Below are positions 1 through 11,770 of a stretch of DNA of 64,000 nucleotides, one piece after another (the first letter of the stretch is position 1; each line of letters opens with the position of its first letter). Made by a program: the position numbers and the translations under genes. Under the pieces are notes generated by a model. It was not told where the DNA came from and did not search any database. It saw nothing but the letters and a program-made list of their open reading frames with translations. The DNA comes from Cunninghamia lanceolata (Eukaryota; Streptophyta; Pinopsida; Cupressales; Cupressaceae): positions 1,612,001-1,676,000 of the forward strand of contig BSBN01000252.1 in the NCBI GenBank assembly GCA_027924645.1, written 5' to 3'.

Positions 1-2939
1 AGTGAAAATATACTATCAAGCCTTTCATCAGATACATTATTTTCTTGAAAATAGAAAGCCTGAACTTGTTCTTTCAGATTCTCAAGAGTCATCTCCCCAA
101 ATGGATTACAGATCTTCATCAAAGAGGCATGTATTCCATCCTGAATCCTTTGAAGTACACTTCTGACTCTTGACATGTCTATTTCTATTTTATCCAGCAA
201 CTGCCCTTTGATGCGAAAGCCATAATACCAGGAAGAAAAGTTATATGTTTTACCTTCTTCAATGACTTCAGCATGTAACAACTCATCAACTGATGTTTCC
301 ATCAAGCTCTTCAAGTGTGGCAAGTATTGATCCTTGAGGTCTTTGAATTCAACACAAGCTGTCATCAGTGCAAGTACTCTTCTTTTAAGATCAATAATCT
401 TATCACTTACTTGCATAGTATCTTCTAGATGTCTAAATGTAGCCTCCTTTGATCTTTTTATCCAATCCTTCATCCTGTGAGATGAAGACTTCAATTCTTC
501 TAGGTGTTCAACTGTTTCTGGAGGAAGGAGAGATGGAGGTGTAGCAACTCTTTCCTGTTGATGAATAGGATGAACTAAATGCTGAATGTACTGCTCTAAG
601 GCTCGACATCTTTGCTCAGCTTTGATTCTACCTTCTGTCTCTTGTCTTATGATAGCTCAAGCATTATCAATTGAATCCTGAAGTTCTTCAACTTGCATTC
701 CAATTAAAGGACCCAAATTGATTGTATTGATGTCATAATCATCAGGGGTTACATCCTCTATATTTTTTTCAAGCCTGGGAACTGCTACATGAACCTTCCT
801 TACTCCTGTTTCATCTTTAGTGATCTTTGAAAGGATATTTGCCTTCTTCTTTGGTTTCTCTTTCGACATGTCCAAGAGTAACTCATCAACTGGAAGGGGA
901 GGACACTTCTCAACTTCATAATTCTCTCTGATTCTTTCCTGTAACCATTCTGGCAGTGATGACAGATCTTGCTACTGTTGTAATTGTCTTCCTTGTGCAG
1001 GCAATGATTCTTCTTCAACCTCATCCTTGTCTTCGGTATTTGCTTCATCGATGATCTCAGTATCATGTGGGCTAGAAGGTACTTCTTCAATTGGAGCTTC
1101 TGGAACTACATTCTCAGTAGGTACTACTATGTCTTGATTCAGTGGGATGTCACCTGGCTGTCTAGAAGAAGCAGTTTCAATACTTATCCTTTTCTTCTTT
1201 CTACTGGATTCTCCTTGAACAATCTCAAGCTGTTTTCTTTTCTTCCCTTGTCCTGAATCTCTTTCACTTCCTCTGCTTCGTGAATCTTTGCTAGGTGCAT
1301 TATGTTGTTCTTGCTGATCTACTTCTCCCATCTTAGTATAGGTGAGTCTCTTACCTTCATCGAGCAAGGCCTGTACTTGTTTATTTATCTGCTCTTCAGT
1401 GATAGCAATGATAGGCCTTATCAATCCTTCGTCATCAACCTTCTCTCTATCAGCCCAGTTGACTTCATAAGGCAAATTACGGATCTTGTCATATTCATCG
1501 CCAAGAAGAGCTCTTTCACCTTTTAACTGATCAGGAATTCTTAGTACCTTTGTAGCTCTTATCAGGTCCCATTTCAATCTTGAACACTTTTGCATCCTGA
1601 TATCATCATCATCTATAGCATCAGCCCAGTGATCCTCCAGTTGTTCTTTATGCTTGTAAGAAGAATAAGACTGTTTGATGGCTCCATGTGGATCAAAGTT
1701 TTCTCTCCTCGAATCATGTGGATGCAAATGATAAGCCTGAAGCTCAACTTCTGAATGCTCAGCTGCCTGTAATGATGGACAAGAATAATATCTACCCAGC
1801 TGAAGAGGAAACTGAACCCCTGCTTTCTTTCTTGCTTTCTGTATCTTATGAAACTCTAACAGCTGTCTTGAAACCTCTAGCAACACCATCCTGTTTGAAG
1901 GATATCTAGACAGTCTATATGGGAAAGATGTAAAACCTTGAATCCTGATATAGGTGAACTTGTCATACTGGATGTAATACCTTCCATACTGCTTGATGAA
2001 GTCCCTGGCAGCACCTGTTAATCTTCTATGCAGTTCACCTCTCAACTTCCTCACTATGAACATGGCGAAAGCATCATTGAATCTCTTATAGTGATTGATG
2101 TTCTTCAGGTGGAGCTGAGGATAACACTGATGCGAGAGAATCTGTCCCGGCTTTGTACCTACTTGCCCTTTAGCTGTTAATCCTTTATAGACTACATTTC
2201 TTGCCAGGATGTAAACAAGGTATGAAGTCATGAAGAAAAACTTTGTTTCATCAAAGTTTTCCAACTGATCATCAAGACAGTGGCTTATAAGACCAGCCCA
2301 GTCAATCATCTTGTTCTTTGTAAACATGTGATCAAAATAAGTATACATCCATCCTTCGAAAGTAGATGATTGTGGCCTACCGGTTACTCGATTCAGGAAC
2401 ATGATCAGGTAACTTATCTCTTGTTTGAAGTCAGCCTTGTGATACTTGGGGTCTTCGGAGTTGTATATCTTCATCGATGAATCATTCATCCATTTCTTCC
2501 TGATTTCTTGCATGTAAACCTTGGAATTGCCTTCGAAAGTCATCTGAGCAGTTGTAGGGCATATGAAGACTCCTTTTGCTTTCGGGATGTTGAAGATCTC
2601 CTGAATGGCTTCCCTTTGCAGGTAGGCGAGAACAGTTCCATCCTTTGCTATGATCTGTCTTTTCTCTTTGTCATAGTGCTGAACACACTCCAATACTAGC
2701 TCGGCGCTTGGCAAGGCAGGTGGAAAGCAAGCTGCTTGTACAATCCCGCTCTTTGTGATAGCTTTGATATCTTCGTTCCTTGTGATGGCGAGCAAGAAGT
2801 CTTTCACCTCCTCCAGGTTGACGTGTCCCATGTTGGCGTCGCCGACATCTTTCCATTGCGTTTCTAGCTTGGACTCCGGTATGTTGGACTTGGCATCCAT
2901 CTTGATAAGGACTTGCCTCTCTTTGGCCGTCATTCCCAT
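1..2939 (-). pseudogene. Large unrecognised element-associated protein, broken by two in-frame stops and running off the left edge
   Basis: The ATG is at 2939-2937 (MGMTAKERQ). The frame is open for 655 codons to a TAG at 972-974, then open again to a TGA at 657-659, then open to the window edge, so this is one ORF of more than 950 codons with two nonsense changes. I do not recognise the family. The N-terminal two thirds looks globular; the part around residues 540-600 is basic and charged, with an NLS-like KGKKRKQ and SRKKKRIS, followed by an acidic tail. After the second stop the translation is rich in Leu, Lys and Glu and could form coiled coil. Its placement downstream of a word-rich 3-kb region ending in an LTR-like tip suggests the first (gag-position) ORF of a minus-strand LTR element or an accessory ORF. 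A cellular pseudogene is possible. The sequence TCTTGCAG just 5' of the ATG resembles a splice acceptor. Confidence 0.6.
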
Positions 2940-3478
2940 CTACCTGCAAGACTAGACTCGAATAAGTAGATTGAAATAATAGATTCTACAAGTCTTTCAC
3001 ATCACTGTTATCATGTTATCACTTCATCAACTTCTCAAGTACAAAAGAGGTTTTATGAATGAAGAGCAACGTACTCTAAGTCATCAAAGTACTATCTCTA
3101 CATCCTGGTTTCTGAATATAAATCTGCAAATTTAAACAAGTACAAGGTAATTTTCTAAAGTAGAAGTGATTAATACATACCTTGTATCTAATTTTCTCTT
3201 TGAAAAGTGCAAATTTCTGGATTGAATGATGCAAATTAATTAAAAAATGTCAAAAATCAGGAACAAAAATATGAAATCAGCCTTCCAAAAGCAGGTCTGC
3301 TCTGAAAATTCTGCTTTTTTCTTCAAAATTTAGTATGCTCTTGAAACACTTCTCTCCTTTTACAAAAATCGCTGTTCTTTTAGGAAATTCGCTGCCTCCT
3401 TGGTAGAAATTCGCTGCTCCTTTATGATAATTCGCTGCTCCTTGATGTTTGAATGAGGTGAAAGAAGGGGAGCGCTCT
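2940..3478 (-). other. Leader-like gene-less stretch upstream of the minus-strand ORF
   Basis: No coding potential on either strand. Read on the minus strand it lies between a weak TATA-like site and the large ORF. Near 3360-3450 it repeats a short word resembling GGAGCAGCGAATT about four times. It ends in TCTTGCAG directly before the ATG, so it may be a 5' UTR, with or without an intron. Confidence 0.35.
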
Positions 3479-3486
3479 CTTAAATA
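3479..3486 (-). promoter_or_regulatory. Possible TATA-like site (minus strand)
   Basis: TATTTAAG on the minus strand, about 540 bp before the ATG at 2939, at the edge of the AGGCGC tract. The assignment rests on position and sequence only and is weak. Confidence 0.2.
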
Positions 3487-3569
3487 GGCAATTTACACTT
3501 ATTAAATATGGGCGGCTCACTTAGCTAGGTCGGCCTATGTTTTTTTACTCTTGTAATTTTCAAAATTAA

Positions 3570-6190
3570 AAAAAAATGTTTAGGCGCCAATATGTGAAGA
3601 GCGCTAAAAGTGAAAGTGCAAGTGCATTTGGGCGCCAAAATGATTAGTCCTCCATATAAAGGGCGAAAATTGGAAATCTAACTGTTAATGAGCGCCCTTC
3701 TAAAAGCGCATTTCTTCCTCCTCAAGGCGCAAAAACAAAGGTGTCTTAATCTATTCCAATGTGCCAAAAAAATGATGAGCTTTCAAACACTGGGCGCCAA
3801 TTGAGGACCTCAGGGCGCTCTCTAGCATTTACCTAGGCGCAATTTGATTCAGGGCGCTAGGAATTCATTGTCTCAAGGGGTGCTCCAAGCTCTGAACACT
3901 ACCTAAGGCGCTCATCAGGTCATCTTTTGACTTTCAAACATTTGGCATCTTATACTTCTAAGGTGATACAATCTCAAAGGTGCTCAACCTTCCTAGGCGC
4001 TCAACCTTATCAAAGGCGCAAGATATCACTTAGTTTCCACTCTCCTCAAGGTGCTAGTTGTTGAAGGCACAGATATGGTCAAGGAGGTGACCCTTCATTC
4101 CTCATTATTCTTTAAGGCGCCAATCTTGGGTTTCTTCAAACTTGTCATACTTTAGGTGCAAACCCTTTTGTCTTACCTCTGAATACTTCAAGGCGCACAT
4201 TCACCCTCCAAGGCGCTCTATCTTGCCTCAACCATTAAGGCACTAATCTAGTTATCACTCACCAATATTCCTTAGGCGCTCAAGGACTTCAGGGCGCCAA
4301 TACACCAAGGCGCCAATTCACTTGATCATAAGCACTAAAAGACTACTCCTCACAACAGGCGCCCAATTGATGATACCAATTTGTTCCTTAGGCGCTAGTG
4401 TTCCAAACTCCTTTATGCTAGGCATCATGTCCTCCAATGTTCTAGATCAAGGCGCATTTTGGTGATCAGTTGAATGTGTGAAGGGCACCTAAGGTTTAAA
4501 ACCTTTTGATTTTTTAAAGGCTTCCCTTATTACCTAGGACGCTCACATCTTTTCCTTAGGCGCTCAAAATTGACCTAGGTGCATATTTAGTTCTTGAAGT
4601 TCAAGGCACTCCATCTTTCTAAGTTTCATACTCCCCTTCTGGGCTCCCACTCCATCAAAGGCGCAAAATCCTGCTCAAGACTTCAATTAGGGCGTAGTTC
4701 AAGATATGAGCTTCCATTCAAGGTGCAAAAGTGGTCTCCTCACATCAAGGGCGCAAAAGTAGTCTCCTCTAAACTAGTTCAAGGTGCTCATAATCTCATC
4801 AAAGGCGCTAAAACATAGGTTCTAAATCCAAGCGCCCATTGGGTGAAAGCTTATGCATTGGGCGCTAACTCAGGTGTTCCAAGACCTACCTCACTCCAAT
4901 CATCAAGGCGCATTTATCTCTAAGCAAAAGTCAACTTCAAAGTGCTAGCATGAACTAACAACTTCAAAACCTCCTAGGCGCATCAAGGGGTATTCAAGGA
5001 AAAGTTCAAGGATTACTTCATCAACTGCTACATTGAAAGGCTTTCATCTGTTCAATCTCAAGGTACTTTCAACCCTTAATTTCAAGAGAATATCTTACTC
5101 CATGTCATTGACGAAGCTTCATTACCTACTCATTCTTCAAGATATAACTTAGATGCCAACAACACTCCTTAATCATTACAGAGATCACCCTAGGAAAGGC
5201 GCAAGATATTACTTATTCAGTCAAGGCGCTCAAACCTCTAGGTTCATACTCTGTGTCAAAGGCGCTCATATTAGATGTTACCTGTGCTAGGCGCTCTTAG
5301 CATGATCATTCTTCTAGGCGCTAAAAGTGCTGGACATCAACTCTTCCAACTCAAGGTGCCAACTTGGAGTACCTTGAAATTTTCCTTCTCTAGGCGCCAA
5401 ATTCTCCTTCAAGGTAACTCAACTTTAGTTCAAACTTATCCTCACATCAAGGGCGCCAGAAATTCATAACTTCATTTCACCTTTTAGGCGCAACTAACCC
5501 CTTAGGCGCTCGATCTCTTTGAACACCACCTAAGGCGCTCAAAAGGTAATCTTTTGACTTTCACTTCTTGATTTCTACTTCAAACAAAGCGCACTCTAAA
5601 GATGCTATTGGCGATTGAACAAATGATGATGATCTCCTTGTTTGGATGAATGCTCAAGGCTGATAGTGCCGAAACAAATCTTGATAACTTGATCTTTCAT
5701 TCCCCTAATGAAGGTGCTTATTCAGAATGATCTCACTTGAAGGCGCTCATTTAAACCTCTTACACTACTTAGGCGCGCCAGTCTATACTAGGGTGCTTAA
5801 ATCATCATTCCTCTGCATACTGAGGCGCACACCTTCATTAAGGTTCCCCTACACTCAAATGACTATTGCAAGGCACAAGTTGGAGGCGCAAACTACCTCA
5901 AGGTATTCCAGAGTCATTTCAATGTGCCAGAACATCATCCAGGCGCTGAATCCAAAGTTACTAGGCGCAAACTTCCTTTCCTTAGGCGCTCAAACTTCAA
6001 CCATTAAGTGATATCTCCTAGGCGCAAACTACCTCAGGGTGCTTCCTGTATTCATTAGGGTGCCAAAACTAGATGCAAAAGGTGGCCTCCCATCATCTAC
6101 CTGCATTCGCCGGAGATTCTCTTATTCAAGGCGCAAATCTTCTTGTACTGATTGACTTGATGTGAAGGTGCAAAGGCGCCCAGACTACTC
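3570..6190. repeat. Dispersed-word array, core (A/G)GGCGC followed by CAA, TCA or AAA
   Basis: By eye I count roughly 45 copies of GGCGC in about 2.6 kb of otherwise AT-rich sequence, at irregular spacing of about 15-120 bp with unrelated sequence between. Typical forms are AAGGCGCAAA, AGGCGCTCAA and AGGCGCCAAT. Interspersed are GGTGC and GGCAC versions of the same word (for example AAGGTGCAAA, AAGGCACTCC), which is what deamination of the central CpG on either strand would give. No ORF of note lies in the tract. It sits on the outer side of the TATA-like site, the U3 position if this is a minus-strand LTR. Confidence 0.75.
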
Positions 6191-6380
6191 CAACTCAAAG
6201 TGAACGCCTAGTTTGAACAAAGACTTCCTTCTGACTCTTAGGCGTTAGAATAGGTTGAAGGAGGGATAAAGTGCGCTAAGGTGCTCAAAATCATCGAGAC
6301 AATCAATCCATCCTTAGGCATTTTCATTGTTCAGGACCTTGATAAAATGATGCCTCACAACTCTTACCAAGCCTCAGTTC

Positions 6381-6443
6381 AAAAAAAAAGGGGGTCCCCA
6401 GTCCAATGGGGTGATGTGTGATTTGGTCACAATAGGTATAAAG
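6381..6443 (-). other. Probable outer tip of a minus-strand LTR, with terminal hairpin
   Basis: Contains AAAAAGGGGG, then TCCCC-AGTCCAA-TGGGG, then TGATGTGTGA and TCACAATA. The same arrangement ends the solo LTR at 25457 (TCCCC-ATTTGCAA-TGGGG, TGATGTGTGA-like, TCACAACA), whose boundary is fixed by a target duplication. By that comparison this is the U3 tip of a related LTR read on the minus strand, with the terminal TG changed to TA. Read the other way it would look like a polypurine tract before a plus-strand LTR; the solo-LTR comparison argues against that. Confidence 0.45.
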
Positions 6444-6909
6444 ATCGATCCATATGGAATAGATATCTTTCATTTAAAACAATTAAAGATTGATTTTAAA
6501 TGAGTATGCTTTAGATGCAATTCATTTAATTTTGTTCAAGTTCATTGGTAGAACTCAAGCTACATTCCAAAATGCCAAAGAAGAGGGACGTCCATGCTTG
6601 GAGAGTTTAAATAGAGGACTTGAACTTCAATTTGCAACTATTGATGCTTTGGTTACTAAAGAGTATTTGTAGTGAATTTGATATCAATCTAACCCTTGGT
6701 CATTGTAGAAGCTAAGCCAAGGTAGTCGATTTGGAGAAATCATCATTTTATGAAGATTTGCTATGCATTTTCAATTCTGATTTTTCATGACAGGCAGATG
6801 GTAATGACATTTCAGGTTTCATAAGTATGATTTGAGTGAAGATCTTGATGTATGAAGACCATTGGAGCATCATAGAGGCTTGATATTGCACCTAGGAGTC
6901 CATCACTTG
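6444..6909. other. Flanking sequence between two LTR elements, no gene seen
   Basis: AT-rich sequence with a 60-codon open frame at 6490-6672 that resembles nothing I know. It is probably target DNA or remnant of an older element. Confidence 0.3.
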
Positions 6910-6985
6910 TGTAGACACCTTAAAATGACCGTGTCGTCGAATCACTTGCATTTCGTAATATGTCAAATCCCCTGCATTTCACACG

Positions 6986-7510
6986 TTAATTAAATAATCT
7001 AATTATTTAATTAATTTCACCAAATTCTTCTAAATCACATAATTTCGACATTAAATAAATAAATTCTCTTTATTTAATTAATTAAATTAAATTCCTCTAT
7101 TATTCTTCCCCAATTAAATAATTTTAATTATTTAATCAAATCATTATCCTCTTTCCAAAAATCAAATCTACATTAATTAAATAAATCCAATTATTTAATT
7201 AATTCAACAAATTCCCTCTTATCTACAATTAAATAATATTTACATTATTTAATTAAATCAATTGTTCTTCTAAATTTAAATAAATCATGCAAATTTATTT
7301 AAATTATCTCAATCCTCTAAAAATAAATAAAATCAAATATTTTATTTATAATCTTCTGTTCTTCCAAAATCATGCACAAACAATTAAATAAATGAATTTA
7401 TTTAATTTGCTTTCAAATCTTTTAAATTAAATAATTCTAATTATTTAATTATTTTTTCCAATAATATCTTCTCTAAATTTAAATAAATCAAATATTTATT
7501 TAAATTGCTT
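6986..7510. repeat. Array of about 10 AT-rich palindromes in the LTR U3
   Basis: Successive units of about 30 nt have the form AATTAAATAA-loop-TTATTTAATT. The first, 6986-7014, has perfect 13-bp arms (TTAATTAAATAAT) around a 3-nt loop. Later units replace the arm with AAATTTAAATAAAT and its exact complement. The arms therefore change together rather than independently. Spacing is about 40-60 bp, separated by CT-rich linkers such as TTCTTCTAAA. Confidence 0.8.
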
Positions 7511-7794
7511 TTTCTTCTAAATTTGAGTTATCTCTAATATAACTCAAGCTTTTTATATTTAATAAAGCAAAATATCTTCTAATTCTCATGCAAATCCCTT
7601 TTTGTTTTAAATCACTTAACTGATCATTACATTCTGTTAATTGCTTTAACTCATTCTTCTATTCTTGATAACTCTTCTCATGCAAAAGAAAGCAAGACAC
7701 TTGTCTTCTTCTCATTCGTTGCACGTTCCTCAACTGTTCTCCTCCGTTGATTCTTCTGAATTATCTAGACCGTTGATCGATCTCTGTTGAAATC

Positions 7795-7802
7795 TATATA
7801 AA
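7795..7802 (+). promoter_or_regulatory. TATA box of the 6910-8652 LTR
   Basis: TATATAAA followed by a pyrimidine-rich stretch, about 280 bp downstream of the palindrome array and 850 bp before the LTR end. This is the U3/R position expected for the LTR promoter. Confidence 0.5.
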
Positions 7803-8652
7803 CCCCCCTCTTCTCCTTCATTAAGCCTCTTTTTTCGATCGTATTCTCAGGCATACTTAACAGAGCTTTGAGTATACAAAACGCGTCGATTGAGCAACCT
7901 TACGATCTTTTAACATTGATTTTTGAGCACATTGAGCACACTACTTGCTTGTTGCAGCTATGGTTTCGCAACTTGATTGAGCAATCCACACTTCTCCAAA
8001 AGGGAACAATACAGGTTTTGGTAAGAGCTTTCATTTGTCTTTGATTTTGTGATAATGGTTTTTACTTAAATTGGTTCGCTTTATGTGATTGGTTTTTGGT
8101 TTTATTTAGTTTAGATTTAATCGATTTTTCCTCATACACAACTTGGCTACAAGAGGAGTTTTTATCAAAGTTTTGGTCTTTATAACATTTTTGGGCATTT
8201 GCATTCATCATATCAGTCATAACAGCAGCATACTTGTTTGTAATCAGTCAATTGTTTAAGCTTATATGAGGCTGCAACAGTGATACATGAAGTCTTTGAA
8301 CATTGGTTATTGATTGTGCTTTGATATTCAAGGGTTTGAAGGACATTTGGATGCAATTTCCATGATCAATTTAATTCTGATTTGACTGATACAATGACTG
8401 TAATTTTGTAACAGCAGTGTGTTTTTGTGATGCAATTCCATTTTTAATTGATAAGAATGTAAGGAGTTGATGGTTATCATATGTTGTGAGTTGTATTGTT
8501 GATTTGAATTGATTGTTGCAAGAAATCTTATCTAAAATTGTTAGAAAAGTTTTAGTCATATATAGTAAGGTCTCTTACAGAGTTGGACAAAACCCTAGCT
8601 CATCCTTGTGGAGGATTCATCACGGAGTCCTAATTGTACTTCATTGACGTCA

Positions 8653-9262
8653 TTTGGCGGAGAAGAACTACATTGCATATTCAGATTTGAAGATCTATTT
8701 TGGAACAACACCTTGGTGGCATTGTGGAGATTGTTGCATTAGGGTTTCACCCTACTTTGAGTGCCACACTTGGGCAGATTTGGGGCGCCCATCTTTGAGG
8801 GTATTTTCACTTGTTTTGGAGGTGATTTGGAGCAGCCCTAGGCGCACCTCTTGGAGAATTCGCCCAGCTACTGTTTATCATTTGCCTTCTAATTTGCATG
8901 TATTTGGTATGTACAATCATACTTTATAAGTCTGATTTATAGCGCAGAAATTCTGGGCATTGTTTGGTATGTTGCGCCCTAGAATCCATTGTATCAATCA
9001 GATCAGAACTTTCAGTTTGTAGCAGCAGAGTTTAATTTAGAAAATCAGATTTGTTGTTGCAATTTGGTTGCCTTACAGTGTGTAATTCATGGTGGAATTC
9101 ATACTTATTATGTTTATCAACTCGTAGTATCACTTTCCATGATTATTTGTTATGTTTGGACATGTATATGTTCGCTATGATCACATGTTTATAATCAGAA
9201 AATAAAAATCAGAATTTAGGGTTTAGAGCAGAAATCTAAAGTGCAGAAATTTAGGGCACAAT
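8653..9262 (+). other. Leader-like region after the LTR, with primer-site-like start
   Basis: Begins TTTGGCGGAGAAGAAC immediately after the LTR CA, in the position of a primer-binding site; I cannot assign the tRNA. The stretch then repeats words such as GGCGCC, GCGCAGAAATT and TTTAGGGCA. No convincing ORF; the 91-codon frame at 8654 is probably chance. Confidence 0.35.
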
Positions 9263-9724
9263 TTAAAAATTTAATTCCAGAATTTTAGGGCAGATCCCAT
9301 TGGGGATATTACATGGAAGGTGCCTTGCTATCTCCTCCCATTCTGTTTTCGTGTGATTATTTGTAGTAGAAATGTGTTGTCTCTCCTGACTCTGACTCCT
9401 ACTCACACTCCGACTTCGACTTCTAATTCGAGATGGACTTCGGCTTCGGACTTCAGTTTTGACGATTTCTCTTAATCTTGTTCTGTGTTCTTTTTGTTCT
9501 ACCAATCTTAGAGATCGTTTGATCTCTTGATCTTGACTACGTTGTGGTCTCTTCACACCTTTATTGGGGTCTAAGGGCATGAATATCTTGTATCGGACCC
9601 GATTTCTTTTAAGGCAACGACGCCAATGCTTACTCTCTTGTTTGATAAAACAAATACTTGAAATAATGAACAAAATTAACAATGCATACCAAGCAGAGCA
9701 GTAAAAGTATATCTTTATTCGCAC
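9263..9724 (-). CDS. Hypothetical 153-aa protein with an arginine-serine repeat
   Basis: Open frame with a hydrophobic N-terminal stretch (about residues 10-27, CSAWYALLILFIISSICF), a basic middle, and an RS-rich tract at about residues 94-115 (RSRSPSRIRSRSRS). RS tracts occur in splicing factors and also in nucleic-acid-binding gag proteins of retroelements. The surroundings are all mobile-element DNA, so a gag-like or chance ORF is more likely than a host gene. I do not recognise the protein and propose no function. Confidence 0.3.
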   Translation of the reverse strand: MRIKIYFYCSAWYALLILFIISSICFIKQESKHWRRCLKRNRVRYKIFMPLDPNKGVKRPQRSQDQEIKRSLRLVEQKEHRTRLREIVKTEVRSRSPSRIRSRSRSVSRSQSQERQHISTTNNHTKTEWEEIARHLPCNIPNGICPKILELNF

Positions 9725-9959
9725 ATGAAATTATTATAGAAGTAGACCAGAGATGGTTGGCCAAGGATCAAACTAGATCGGACTAGATCAGACTTGCTTT
9801 CCTTGACGACACAAAGTCGATTTGAAGGACCCAATGGTTGCCAAGATGAACACAACCGTCGACCAACCAACTCCTATAACTACCCGAAAACTGACAACAA
9901 TTAATACATGGTCGGATAAACCATATTATCGAAACATGATAGCCATTGTATACTGACTA
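9725..9959. other. No gene seen
   Basis: Short stretch between the RS-rich ORF and the next repeat-related sequence. It contains repeated GATCGGACTAGATCAGAC-like words but nothing codable. Confidence 0.3.
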
Positions 9960-10400
9960 CACAAATGACATTTATTTATAATGTTTACAAAGCTATCCAT
10001 GAAAAAATAATAAAAAAGCTAATTATGACTCGTCTCAAAACAGACTGCTTTCATCATTATAAAATCCTGTTCATTATTGCTACTAAAACCATGCAATCTC
10101 CAGTTAGATTGATGGTAGAAATTATTACAAACTCCCACTTAGAACTCACACATCTTGCATGACAAGAGATCTAGATGATCAAACAATAGCTGACTCATCA
10201 AAATGCTCATCATGTTAAAAATCATATGGGCTATAAATAGTTCCGGCTAAAAATAGCTTTTTCAATATTTGCTCTTCTCCTAGAAGATGATGATGGCTAA
10301 AAATAGCTTGGACTAAAAAATAGCAAATCTTTGACAAGCGGCTTTGAATGATTCTGATGAAGCTTTTCCCTGTGTTGATCATGGTAGATCTTCTGAAGAT
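9960..10400. repeat. First copy of a dispersed element segment (partner at 15120-15560)
   Basis: Both copies share ACATTTATTTATAA, a following AATAATAAAAAA stretch, several CTAAAAATAG or CTATAAATAG words, then TTTGACA and a GATGA-rich segment leading to an A-AGCTT. They are related but diverged sequences. Read on the minus strand, CTATTTATAG could serve as a TATA box with a word array upstream of it. Confidence 0.5.
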
Positions 10401-11129
10401 TATTTAAACTTTGATATTCTGAAAACTGATGCTTTGAATCTGATAAACCCTTTGTTCTGTTTACCTCTCTGCATCAAACCCTGTGTTGTGTTATATGTTT
10501 TGATCAATGAAATTATTGGACAGAGCTTAATACTGCTGTCTCACTTTGGATATGATGATGATTGCCTCCAAAACCCTAACAATTCAGCCCATGTATTTGA
10601 TGAATTTTGTTTATATGTAGAGACCTTGCCAAGGATCAATGGAAAATCACTGAATTTTTGATGCACATGACTGCTGATGTTATGTGACTTGGAGTTTAGA
10701 GGAGAAATTCACTTGAAATGACTGTCCTGTTGTTTGAAATCTATTCATTCTGCTCTTTTGGAATTCTTTTTGTGTTTTTAGTGTTCTACTGTTCATTAGC
10801 ATTCTGCTCTAGGGCACATTTCTGTATCCTGTCTGTTGTGTGAGAGACTATCCAAAAAAACCATGTGCTATAACTGGTGCTTTTCCTTTATTGATCTCTA
10901 CTATTGTAAAAGTGATTTGTCCTTATACTACTGATCGCTCCTCTATGTATACCAAACTTGCTTGAGTTTGGAAGAGTTTCGATGATATAAATAGAAGCCT
11001 TCCTCTACTAATAGACGCATACCTATTAAACATTGCTGGTCAGTCTCTATGTTAAATCTTTTAGCTTCCTTTCATTGGTGCGCCGCTACTCACTAGAAAC
11101 ACATCTATGTATTGGCCTTAAACTTTGAA
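10401..11129. other. Unassigned old element sequence
   Basis: A 105-codon open frame at 10344-10661 shows no recognisable motif. AT-rich, otherwise no gene. Confidence 0.25.
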
Positions 11130-11770
11130 TTAAAATGAATCCTTATTTCATGAGGTGTGCACCTGCACACCAAGGGCGCACTTGATATGGTCTTTTGAAT
11201 ATTGCATTTTAATGCATGCCCCTGAATACATATGTTAACCGTTACTGATCTTTTTTGAAATCTTCTTTGTTGAGCGGTCACTTCTGCTTCACACCTGCAC
11301 CTGTGAATGCTTTCTGAAACCTGGTCCTTGCCTCTCTCAAGTGTGCACCTACATACAGTGAATTTGCCTAATTTACAATTGGAATTCTTTGAAGTGCGTA
11401 TTTCATCAAACCCTTGAGTGTAGTTTGAAACTTGAATCTGCCCTTATCAAGTGTGTGCATCTCTTAATGTTGACTTTTAGTTTTGCACTTTGTTCTTTCA
11501 GGTGTGTACCATGACACACACAGAATTTCGTTTATTAGGTGCACCCTCAAGCAAGCTGATTCTACATTTGATTTTGGCTCTGTTAGGTGTGCGCTTTTAG
11601 TTCATACTCATTGAAATATCCTTTTCAAAGGTGCACACTTCACAACGTTGTTCTTTCTATTTGCTTCACATAGGTGCGTTCTTCATAAGGTGTTTAACTT
11701 CCTCGAACTTGAAACACACTTCCATTCAATTGGGTGCACATTTGTGCACCAATGTGCACCAGCCTTAGCA
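11130..11770. repeat. Dispersed-word array, core GGTGTGCACC / GTGCAC
   Basis: More than ten copies of variants of GGTGTGCACC, AGGTGCAC and GTGTGCAC within about 640 bp. The core GTGCAC is a perfect palindrome, and some sites form longer dyads (GGTGTGCACCTGCACACC). The sequence between words is unrelated, as in the AGGCGC tract. Confidence 0.65.

Larger units (their letters stand above)
6910..8652 (+). mobile_element. LTR of a plus-strand LTR retrotransposon (TGTAGACACC...CA)
   Basis: Starts TGTAGACACCTTAAAATG and ends in CA directly before TTTGGCGGAG. The LTR at 50989-52154 starts with nearly the same bases (TGTAGACACCTAAAATTG) and has the same internal order: palindrome array, TATA box, then CA followed by TTTGGTG. 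That shared order supports both. No target duplication is expected at the inner edge if this is a 5' LTR. I did not find the matching 3' LTR in the window, so the element is probably truncated or interrupted to the right. Confidence 0.6.

Noticed and set aside
6381..6415. Polypurine tract of a plus-strand element (AAAAAAAAAGGGGG)
   Set aside because: The same arrangement at 25404-25457 lies at the mapped outer end of a minus-strand solo LTR, so an LTR tip is the simpler reading. Not fully excluded for the first copy.
6986..7510. CRISPR-like array
   Set aside because: Units are palindromes that differ from each other and the linkers are similar, the reverse of identical repeats with unique spacers. 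The window is a plant nuclear genome.
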